This document shows, piece after piece, positions 1 to 35,600 of a stretch of DNA of 64,000 nt; the stretch's first letter is position 1, and each line of letters begins with the position of its first letter. This DNA comes from Mastigias papua (Eukaryota; Cnidaria; Scyphozoa; Rhizostomeae; Mastigiidae): NCBI GenBank assembly GCA_964019165.1, contig OZ025275.1:11953030-12017029 (forward strand), in the 5' to 3' direction. Both the position numbers and the translations under genes were made by a program. The notes under the pieces were generated by a model. The model saw nothing but the letters and a program-made list of their open reading frames with translations. It was not told where the DNA came from and did not search any database.

Positions 1-390
1 TATCATAGCACAGTTGTGTTCTTACACCTTCATGAATTATTAAACTGATGGTTTGAATTTGATATCCATGTAATACTGAGCACCAAGCATTGTTTTAGTG
101 ACTTTGTTAAGAATGTGCATACATGATTTTCATTGGGCGCTTAATTTGCTCAACATGATGTGTTCTTAACTGAAGGTTGAGAATAAACAGATTGCCAGTT
201 GTAGTGTAAATGTATCCTGGTATTTTGTTGTTGGAAAAGATTAGCATAGTCTCTATTAGCTCGTAACTAAATGGTTTTGTGGCTTTTAATTGATCATCTA
301 GTTGTATCAATAGTGAGATGTCTTAATCTCATTTGGCTCAAGTCAGTGGTAAGTCACTGGCTAAGAAAGAAAGTAATGTTTACAGTATGA

Positions 391-26073
<25,683 letters not shown>

Positions 26074-26220
26074 GCGTGTGATCCCCGCAATGTATTTGAT
26101 GTATTGGAATACTATCGATTACGCTGATGTGGCGAAATATGATGGACGGGCAAATTTACATTTAGAATTACGGCCATACGATAGAAATTGGTCTTTTGAG
26201 ATGATAACTTTTGTGCTAAA

Positions 26221-26338
26221 TTCCCAAAGATGAATATTTCGAGGCAGTAATTTATAGTGAATTATGAAATGGAATTTTGAGTCAGAGCAGTGTTGATGGT
26301 AAACTGGAGATGGGATTGACACGGGCATGGAGCAGGTT
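26221..26338. repeat. Direct duplication, copy 1
   Basis: Starts TTCCCAAAGATGAATATTTC about 150 bases after the USP7 stop and ends GAGCAGGTTC. About 85% identical by eye to 27,176-27,296. Confidence 0.85.
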
Positions 26339-27175
26339 CGAAGTAGAATTGAGTATGAATTTTTAGCGGCACTGAAATTTATTGAACACGAGTTGAAAAT
26401 GAGTGAATTGAAAACCGGACCTTTATTTTCCTTTTTTCGACCACCTGATGATTGCTTGCATTTCTGATATATATATTTGTGTATATATTATGTTCTTGTA
26501 AAGTCTTTTTGAGATCGTAAGGAAAAGTTAGTGGTCTTATTTTAGAAGCTTTGTCAAAAATAATCAAGCCAACTGGTGAATTTATATTCAAAATGAATTT
26601 ACGCTAGATTCTGTAATGGCTATCAAAGTCAGGTGGAATTCTGAAGAAATCAGAGTATTTCTGCAAGACTCTAGGGTACATTGATATGTATTTTCCCGTA
26701 GCACAGGATTCTAACTTGAGATCTAACAATAAGTTTTTCCTGAGTCTTTCCCCCTGTTCTTGCGATTTACACTTTTGTTTTACGGCCCTTACCAAAATGG
26801 TACACTGAATTTTTGTATCTATCATGTTACATAGAAAATATATCTTTAAGGACTTTTGTTAACTTTAGTAGTCAGTGAAATTTGAACCAGCGATTTTCTG
26901 CATTTTTTTATTTTTGTCAGAAATCGATTAATTTTATGTCATTGCACCACTGGATTTTCTTTTTAGCATTGTGTATCAATTGTTTGCGTGGGGGTGGGGG
27001 GGGGTACAGGGTCCTTCTCGTCTGCCGACTGCGTTAGTGTTCCAATATTTTAACAACCTGAGTTAAATTTCTCAGTAAATTCTTTGGAATGGCATGTATT
27101 GTTTCTCCCTTAAAGTCCTGTACTTGCTCTTATTAAGTTCTTCACAGCACATTGTTTTGACAACTTTATATTATA

Positions 27176-27296
27176 TTCCCAAAGATGAATATTTTGAGGC
27201 AGTAATTTATCGTGAGTTATGAAATGGCATTTTGGGTCAGAACCGTGTTGAAGATGAAATGGAGATGAGGACTGACACTGGTGGTGAGCAGGCTCT
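27176..27296. repeat. Direct duplication, copy 2
   Basis: Starts TTCCCAAAGATGAATATTTT and ends GAGCAGGCTC. In the - strand frame both copies encode similar peptides (HYKLLPRNIHLWE versus HDKLLPQNIHLWE). That is expected from nucleotide identity and does not prove coding. Confidence 0.85.
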
Positions 27297-28064
27297 TTTG
27301 AACAGGGCATCGTAATCACCTTCAAGCCATGATCGTAATGCCAACGCTTATCGATGAGCCAAAAGATTACCTACTGTCCTTGTGTAAATGGAGGTATGAC
27401 ACCCTCCTATACTCGGTACTGCGGCACGCCCCCGGACTGCAGAGGCCATTCCGTGATGATCCCACTAATCTTTCATTCCTAAGGGCAGCAAATAGACCTA
27501 TCTAGGTCATACCCACAGACTGTCTTGGAATCTTTCGTACCTTTTATGTATATTTTAATGGAGTTCTTTATGATTGGCCAATGCCGATGCAGCGCAGAAG
27601 TAGATTGATGTCGTTAACTTTTGGGTCAATTTTGTTCATTGTCATTACTCAGATTGTTGTCAGCTCCTCAGATATTTCCTATTCAATGTACAGATTAAAC
27701 CTTAATTTATCACAAAGTGATTTAATTTCTTTTGTTTTGTTTCATCTCAATTCTTAGAGACAATCAGGGATTGTTATTTTGGGAAAACAAGATGTGGGTA
27801 ACCGTTAAAAATGAAGGACGGCGTTCTCATACGTCAATTTGAAGGCAAAGTTTACTTCAAAGTGATTAATTTTGATGTATCAGGAATATTGAGTTAGCCT
27901 TAATGTGATGACTCAGTTCAAATGTAATTACCACCGATTTAGATAGAATCAGCCAGGTACCTCCTGGGGCACTAGAAACTGGATTAAGAGGTGGAAAAAA
28001 TTTAGGCCATAGCTTCTGTGGTTGTAGTCCAGCATAATATTGACAGCAGACTACAAAATTCAGG

Positions 28065-28316
28065 ATGTCTTGTTATCTAAACAATATGTCATGTGTGTTA
28101 CATCATCTTAACATCAGATCCCAGACTTCCAGCTTTCGCGCCAAATACGTATGCTCTCTGACTGCTCCCGAAGCTACGCCTACGAAGCTATTTGATATCA
28201 AAAGATGGGGTAGAAAACAACTGACCAACTTGTTTGGCACGTTATGGAATGAAAAGGAGCACAATGCATTTAGTAAAGACAGCCCGAGACTACAACAGAG
28301 TAACCAAGGAGCACAG
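28065..28316 (+). CDS. Candidate first exon of an unrecognised small gene
   Basis: Open frame from an ATG with a good donor (CACAG followed by GTGAAT). The later part is balanced, protein-like sequence (KLFDIKRWGRKQLTNLFGTL, then WNEKEHNAFSKD), unlike the low-complexity frames nearby. I do not recognise the family. It lies about 2 kb after the USP7 stop on the same strand and could also be an unannotated repeat ORF. No intermediate exon was found before the candidate at 30,579. Confidence 0.3.
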
Positions 28317-29235
28317 GTGAATATTTACATAAATTAGAGGTATCATTGATGTTTTCCTCAAACAAATTCATAGGTGGAGCTTCAGGGTTAAGATAGTAAA
28401 AAGTAGTGGCCTAAGTTCTTTCTATATTTCATTGGTGCATACTCTGCGAGGAGTGTGTAGCTAGAAGCTTTGGAAAGTGGAGCCTAAGCTGCTCATTTAT
28501 GGGTTTCTACCACAGCCATTTCTGAATCCAGAGGAATAACAAGCTTAGGTCTCTATTGCTCACATGTATCTTTCAATATCCAGAACAATTGTAAACATTA
28601 ATTGCTGTGCAGTATCTTCAAAGAATAAATAAGTTTGCAAGTGAAATGGCACACCTCTTCAACTTCGTAAAGTGTCAAATTACATAGATTTCACATTTTT
28701 CAATTCATTCATTAGTGCAGGTTTCAGTTAAAGATAAGTTGCGTTAAAAATCCGACAATAAGAGTTACCTGTACTTTACATTTACTTTGGCAAAAAGTAG
28801 AAATAAGCTCTAGACTATATTTCAAGTGCCTAAAAATGTCTAAGAATGGGGCAATTTTCTACAAGACGATTGCTTTTCAAAGAAATTCTTTATTTTTGCA
28901 CCAGAGAGACATTATTACAGTATATGTGACAAGATTTTTGGCGCGAAAATTTAGTTAAATGTTCTACTGAAAGTTAGTGAAATACCCAAAGAGTATACTA
29001 GAGTCAGAAAGTTTGTTTTCTCCACAAATTCATACTTGACTTGGAAGGAAACAAATTGTGGCGGGAATTTATCACGTGACATCGTGACGTACAAGTTTAC
29101 ATAGTGGAAATTTTGGACAGTGGAATTGTGCTCATAAAGATTCCTCGTTTGCATTTGTAAGATACATTTGTTTAACTTGAAATTGTCTATTCATAACAAA
29201 CATACTGCACGTATACCGCAGACACATTTTTTTGA

Positions 29236-29367
29236 TATGCCGCACTCGCTTACGGGTGTACTCCAAAAGTAAGAGCTGCTGCAGAAGCCACTAGAAAGAA
29301 AATATCCTATCATAAATTTCCACAAAATAACCTGCAAAGTTTGAAATCCAAGAAAATGAAGAGGTGA
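29236..29367 (+). pseudogene. Degenerate THAP-domain-like fragment
   Basis: A 43-codon open frame reads YAALAYGCTPKVRAAAEATR then KKISYHKFPQNNL. The spacing of a Cys in A-x-G-C-T and the SYHKFP motif resembles the start of THAP zinc-finger domains (typical C-x2-4-C, later FHKFP). The first Cys is missing, no start codon is in frame, and the stop comes before the second half of the domain. Likely a remnant of a P-element/THAP-type transposase or a chance match. Confidence 0.3.
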
Positions 29368-29462
29368 TAATAACCTTGTAAGAAACAAATAAGGTGGCAG
29401 GGAAATCAAATGTCAACAAATAGCATGGAAGTCAATCAACATGCCAGCTTACCCGTGTTGTG

Positions 29463-29801
29463 GTATACACGCCTTTTGTAATAAGAAACCGACTTTTTTG
29501 CACGAGCTTCAATTTTCTTAACTTTTTCGGAATTGAGGTTGAGATTTTCTTACTTTTTACCGGAACACACCGGCTAAAAGAGGCTACCATTATTTGTTAT
29601 AAAAAGTGTGATCTTATTATCCAAAATTATCAACGAAAAGTTTAGATCTTTGCAAAGGAGCTTGCATAAAATGAGCTAATATCGATTGCTAGTACGTAAA
29701 AAAGATGAACTTTGGAACTTGAGCCTTGTGATTTTCTTAATACTTTGGCCATTTGAGCCTCATTTTCTTATAAATCCTTGTCTCATAAGAAAAAACGTGT
29801 A
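29463..29801. mobile_element. MITE family A copy
   Basis: About 339 bp from TACACGCCTTTTGTAATAAG to CATAAGAAAAAACGTGTA. The body carries TTTTCTTAACTTTTTCGG and GGCTAAAAGAGG words shared with the copies at 55,672 and 57,600. No coding capacity. Confidence 0.7.
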
Positions 29802-30130
29802 GTGCCATCAAATGGACCAGCATATTCAGCATAAATTTATATGGCAACCCTAACAGATGCACCAGAATAAGCCAGATATGTGGTGTCTCTCCCCCCCCCC
29901 CTAGACGCAAGGCTGATTGCAGCTTCGATTTCATTGCAGTAAAGAGCTTCAATAGGGTTAACCACTGCCATGCAGCCTCCACCAGTACACCTTAAAATTG
30001 TAAAATGTCATGGACAATGTGTTCTACTGTGGTCTGTAGAAAATCTAGTTTACTTCAGTATTTTCAACTAAGTTTGTAACTAAAGTAGCATCTTTATTTT
30101 GCTTCAAAAACTTACGGTTTCAAATAAAAT

Positions 30131-30490
30131 ACAGTAATAGACTGCGTATAGGAACCTGAACTAGTCAATTTAGCTTAAATGGGTTCTTATGTAAATGGTG
30201 CTCAAAGCAAATTTAGTCTTCCATGGTTCTTAAAATAGGTTCTCTTATCTTTATACCAATTCTATCTGAATATTCTACATATAGCATGAATATCCTATAC
30301 ATTAAGCTTGAAAGTTAAAAACCAATATTAAGTTACTTTCAAATAGCTGGTTGTCTTCATCAAGCAGTTTCTACCAATACACTTTTACAGAAACCCTACT
30401 GATTTGAAACTAGCATAAATTTTAGTGTAAATAGGTTCTTATCTGCAGGAAGCTTGCAAAGAAAATCGGTTCTTATACGCGGGCTATTAC
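30131..30490. mobile_element. mariner/Tc1-like MITE (family B)
   Basis: Left ACAGTAATAGACTGCGTATA with GGAACC, and right GGTTCTTATACGCGGGCTAT with TACTTTA, are ~24-bp inverted repeats with few mismatches, flanked by TA on both sides. The 360-bp body has internal GGTTCTTAT words. Related single ends occur at about 2,993-3,040 and 37,676-37,720 (CAGTA...CATAAGAACC). Confidence 0.68.
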
Positions 30491-30578
30491 TTTATATATA
30501 ATACCCATCAGTCCGTAGTTCCAACTAGTACGTTGTCACTATGATGTTGCTGTTCATTTCCACCATCTTCATCTTCAG

Positions 30579-30721
30579 ATTATGAAGATGAAATCTCAAG
30601 CTATCCGCGCGAAACTGGCTCAAACTGGCACGGAGCCATGGCTAAGGATGCACCTCCACTAAGTTCAAAGTCTGATTCAAAATCATATATCGCTAAGCAT
30701 AATCGGTTTTTCTCAAGATAG
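30579..30721 (+). CDS. Candidate terminal exon of an unrecognised small gene
   Basis: Preceded by CATCTTCATCTTCAG, a good acceptor. The frame with one incoming base encodes YEDEISSYPRETGSNWHGAM, then AKDAPPLSSKSDSKSYIAKH, then NRFFSR and stop (TAG 30719-30721). Composition is soluble and protein-like. The incoming phase (1 base missing) does not match the phase-0 donor at 28,316, so another exon would be needed or the two are unrelated. No family recognised. Confidence 0.3.
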
Positions 30722-31335
30722 AAACGTAAAATCCTATACACAGTGAATGAAGATAAGTCTTTGACTTGTCAACTTGCACGTCACAATACCATACAAAGTA
30801 CAAACGCTAAATGGGCCTTTTATGACCACCCCTCAAATAATTTCAGTCCGAAAACTCTATAATATCAGCATTTAGAACATTTCCTAACATATAAACCACT
30901 CAAATGATGAAGTAACAAACTATGTCGCATGTCACGTAAGGACAAACTGTAAACATCATAAGACTAATCGAAACAGTTTCATACCATAATCAAAAACGTG
31001 GTATATCATGGTTTGGAACTTGGTTTACCATGGTGAGATCTCGAAAGACGGTAAGGAAAGCCACACATATAAAGCAGGCTTACCCATCAATTATGAAGTA
31101 AGTCACCATGAGAACTGGGCAACAGTAAGATTTACGAAATATACAAAATGCAGACAGAAGCAATCTAGTATTATGTCCCTAGATAAGAATTAATCAGAAA
31201 GATTGCAGAGATATTTTGATACTGATTGCTATGTCTAAGGCAATGAGTTATCTCAGTGTCGTAGAATCAATAATACACATTGCTATGTACTACTTTCTAA
31301 TGACTTTTTCTCAAAAACCATTCAACCATTAGAGT

Positions 31336-31341
31336 TTTATT
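31336..31341 (-). terminator. Candidate TMF1 polyadenylation signal AATAAA
   Basis: The + strand reads TTTATT, i.e. AATAAA on the - strand, about 95 nt after the proposed TMF1 stop codon. Spacing is typical of a short animal 3' UTR. The surroundings are AT-rich, so chance occurrence is possible. Confidence 0.45.
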
Positions 31342-31435
31342 TAATAATAATATTTAGAATCTAAAAAAATTTAATTATAAGATCTTAAATTCTCTGTTCT
31401 AGATGGGATATTGATCTAAGGTCTTCTAACTGTTG

Positions 31436-31462
31436 TCACCTGTCACCGATTAGCTGCTGTAT
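31436..31462 (-). CDS. TMF1: TMF1 terminal micro-exon (8 codons plus stop)
   Basis: Human TMF1 continues for about ten residues (KTQIDELLRQSL) past the point where exon 33676-33786 ends here at YKQQ. On the - strand at 31462 a T8 polypyrimidine tract and CTAG acceptor precede codons for IQQLIGDR and a TGA stop (31436-31438). Phase and length fit. An AATAAA (31336-31341 on the - strand) follows about 95 bases later. The alternative is read-through of the 33,676 donor, which would add about 12 residues before a stop; I think this less likely. Confidence 0.72.
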   Translation of the reverse strand: MQQLIGDR

Positions 31463-32055
31463 CTAGAAAAAAAACGGAGAACCAGAGTGAGAATCGAACG
31501 ACTCAGTAACAACATAATACAAAATTACTTCTGAATACAGCTAGTGGCTTATAACAAAGCAGTAAGCAGTACTCGACTGTTCAAAAAGTTACGAAAGTTT
31601 AGTACTGGCTTGTGAGACCTACGAAAGCTGATAATTTCATGCACATTTCCGAAGCCCATCATCTCTGTTGTATAATATGCACAGATTTCTCCCCATAATC
31701 AGCGTATATCAGCTTATTAAGTTTGTGTAGTTTCCATTTGTCTTTGTAATACTGCAATGTCACAAAAAACTCAAGTCGTGTTACGCAAGTTGTAAGAATT
31801 CTTTAGCACTGAAAGCAAGCGAAACCTAAGACAGTCAGTAACGTTTCAAACATTTCTTATGAAAAAAACAAACACTTGAAAGATAAAACTGCAACCAGGG
31901 GTATGCCACAGTAGAGAACGTGGGGTACCACACTTATTGCAGAAGACGTGCGCAAATTTAAAGTAAGTATCAAACAAGGTCCAGGCACCATTCAAATGCT
32001 TTTTTTACTGAAGTATTGTGTTGTACTTAGAGGCAGAATTTTAAAAAAAAGTAAA

Positions 32056-32154
<99 letters not shown>

Positions 32155-32465
32155 CTAGCACATGGTTGGAGACCTCCTCGTGGTGGTGAGCGGGCACAGA
32201 GAGACTCTGCCCTTAAGTTGATAGTGATTCATTTCACGAAGATTCAGAATTGGGGCAGATGTTGACGACCTGTGGCAAACTGTCCAACCAGGCCCCTTCA
32301 GTGAAAGTCAGGCACAGCAGCTTCAGGCTGCAGCTCTGATAAGTAACTGTTGGGGTAACAGAGTGGATTGAGTGTAGCCGACTAAATCACCTCTTCTAAA
32401 CAATTTGAAGGCGACACTGACCTCAGGGTCAGCCTAGGCCCTGTAAGTGGCGTACAGGAAAGACA

Positions 32466-32527
<62 letters not shown>

Positions 32528-32531
32528 CGAC

Positions 32532-32584
<53 letters not shown>

Positions 32585-32585
32585 C

Positions 32586-32617
<32 letters not shown>

Positions 32618-35600
32618 CGATGATGATGATAATGAAGATGACGATGATGATGGTGATGAAGATGACGATGATGATGGTGATGATAATGAAAAAGTCCTTC
32701 GCTCGGTCATGACTTCATACCTTCTCGTTGGGTACCGAGCGGACAGGGGAAACCCTGACAAAAGGAAGTCAAAGGGGGCCTCAAAGAAGCGAGAATCATA
32801 CTGGTATCAATCGTTTGATCTCGTGGAAAGAGGATATCAACGGAGGGACAGTCACCTTGCCAATGTCTGGAGCTCCTTAAAGCTATCGTCGGCCTACAAT
32901 GCGGTGCATTGTGTCACTGACCCGAGAGCTATGAGAGCTCTTTTGAAAGATAGATTGAAAACAGATGTGGAGAAAAACCCAGGACCAACAAGTCAAGTCC
33001 AGAGACAAGCAAGAACGAAAGCTGGATTGGTCATTCATCAGAAAAGACTTCACAGAACAGTGGAAAATGCACCAACTTTTAGATGCCAAAAATGCAATGG
33101 CAAATTTAGACAAGAAGCAACATGGAAAAACCATTCCAAAGCATGCAAGGGTGGAAGAATAGAAGGAGAAAGAAAGGAATGCAGGATTTGTAATAACTTG
33201 GTCGGAAGGGCAAATTATGCAAGGCATGTAAGGAGCTGTGAACTGAGGAACAATGTGCAAAAAGAGAGAGAAACCCAAGATAGAAGATCAGATCAGGCTA
33301 GTGCACAGACTGCAAGAAAGTATGTCTCAAAGAGAACAATATGCACATATTGCGGTGCAAATGTAACTGCTACCAATCTGGCAAGACACCAAAAATCGAG
33401 GGCATGCATGGTCTCGGATCAGTGACACAATCAACTGCACACCTCATGCCTAACGGCGACAAAAGAGGAAGAAGAAGAAGAAGAAGAAGAAAAAGTCCCT
33501 CAGCACGTCACTAACTGCATCTTCACCTTTACGCTAAGTCTGCCTATATAAAAGCTAGAAATGGTATCGCCACTATATTTCCATGACCACAAGACCGCTG
33601 CGAATTTAATGAGGTCTTAAGCGAGACAAATAACTACAAGTTGTAATATTCCCTTTCCCTTTGAAATACTTTTACCTGTTGTTTGTACATTTGTTTGATA
33701 TCATCAAGATCCATTCTTAATTCATCAGCTTCTTCAACTTTTTCCCCATAAAGCTGCAAGGCTGCGTTGTATCTCGATTCCATATCCTAAACAATGGGGA
33801 AAGTAAAATGCTCGCTAGCAATAAGAACATTCCAGCCAAAAATTCAACAGGTTTTTCCTTTATTCTATAAATAGCAGACAAGAAATACTTGAAACAAGCA
33901 ATCGCGAGAGAAGGGCATTTAATCGAGTAAGGGGATTAATTAAAGCATGCTGGTATTTAACAATTCCTTGTTGTAGCTCGACGTTGGTTTTTCAACTTTG
34001 GATGCGTAAACTTAGGTACACGTTTTTCATTTTGTAAGAAAATTTTTATAAGAAAATGAGCTTTGAAAAACTGAAAATTTAAGAAAATCTTAAGAAACCC
34101 CCCAGCATTGTACTTCTGAAATGAAATCCTGAAACTTTTCGTACAATTTCTTTTATTTCCAAATCCGAAAAATATGACTCCAAGATGCATTCTCTTTAGA
34201 AAGTGTTCAGTGAGTCCTTTTTGTTGATTAGACACCACTGCCTAAAAAATTCCCAGTTGTGCACTTGTCTTTAGACGTCTATCCCGACAGCGGATGATAG
34301 CATTAATACTAGGAGCAAACAAAAGCGCCAGGCTTGCATTTGGCTCAAAATGTAATTAGCGGTAAAGGCTTGAAAAAGTTTTTTCTTCCAGGCAGCAGAA
34401 TCAAACTTCAAAATCTCCTGCGAAGCAATACCAAAATTTCCTACAACTGCAATCTACATTTCCAGTTGACTCCGGGACGTTTCTATTTATTAAGGTATAG
34501 TACAGACTAAACACAATATTTAAAAAAACTACGGTGAAACTGCTAGAAATTTCCTGTATGGAATTATCGTCAACTATTTCCTGGCAGCACCGCTACCAGC
34601 GCTACCGGCAATTTTCAAACCCTGGTTATAGTTATTGTCGACACTGGTTAGAATTACAAAAGATCAAAAATAAAATGCACAAAATCATAAAAAGGATTAC
34701 GATAAGTAATGAAATCAAATTAGATCAGCATCAACTTCTCACCTGGTATTTCTTTTTCATAGAATCATAACCCTTCACCTTGTCTTGCAATTCTTCTACC
34801 AGGTTTGACAAACTAACTAGCTCTTGAGCTAACGAGGCCCTCGTCTTTTGCAAGGAATCGATCTCCTCCTACAAAAAAACAGATAATCCTACAAAGAAAT
34901 CCCAAAAAGTGAAGAAAGACTATCGAATAACATCTTACAGTCAAATAGCACTTTTACAAAATTAACGAGTTAAACTAAAATCTCCCACAAAATCTGTTAT
35001 CATGAATGAAACAAAAAAGTATTCACTTGCTTAAAGGTAATGTATTGTAGGATGCGGGGTGATTGAAGAAATGTACTGAAGAAATGTAGAAATTTCTTCA
35101 TGATTGAAGAAATGTATTGAAGAAATATGTAGGGCCGTGCTGAAGTAGGAGTGTGGTGCGAAACCCCCCATTTGCAGAAGCAGTCAATAATTTTTGGCTC
35201 GTCGGTAAAAGATATCATAATAATCATGGCTACTCGGTAGTCGTGTTGCCTTGTCGGCAATTACGAGCTATTGTTCAACCCTTTCCGTAACTTTCTTCTG
35301 CTACACCTCCCCCCACCCCCCCCACCCCTCCATTCAACAGTCCTTCGGCAAGCGACTGCATATATGTAGGCATATCTTACATACTTGGTGGACTCTAAGT
35401 TCTCCATCTTTTTGCCTCAACTGAGTCTGCAATTTTTCCATGACTGCAGTGGAAGTATGCTTGTTCGAGGAATCAATCAGGTTTGTTGAGCTAGAGCTGC
35501 TGCTCGTTCGAGGTCGTGAGGATGAGTGGGGTGCCACAGGCTCTACCTCACCAGTTTCCTACAATACAAATCAAACCAAAAACTGCTCAAAATGAGCCCT

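Larger units (their letters stand above)
26074..28064. other. USP7 3' flank, no supported gene
   Basis: Contains the direct duplication at 26,221/27,176, a G-rich tract at 26,990-27,011 and otherwise AT-rich unique sequence. The start of it is probably the USP7 3' UTR. Short frames on both strands show no recognisable protein. Confidence 0.6.
32688..33498 (+). mobile_element. Candidate complete retroposed unit (2A ORF, GAA-rich tail, flanking direct repeat)
   Basis: The sequence GAAAAAGTCC occurs at 32688-32697, just before the 2A ORF, and again at 33489-33498, just after a (GAA)n tract at about 33,464-33,493. This could be a target-site duplication around a ~790-bp insertion whose ORF starts 11 bases in. 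The repeat is short and A-rich, and the left copy adjoins a GAT microsatellite, so chance or microsatellite drift is possible. Confidence 0.5.

Noticed and set aside
32429..32761. Poly-Ser and poly-Met frames at the GAT tracts
   Set aside because: Pure microsatellite translation on the two strands.
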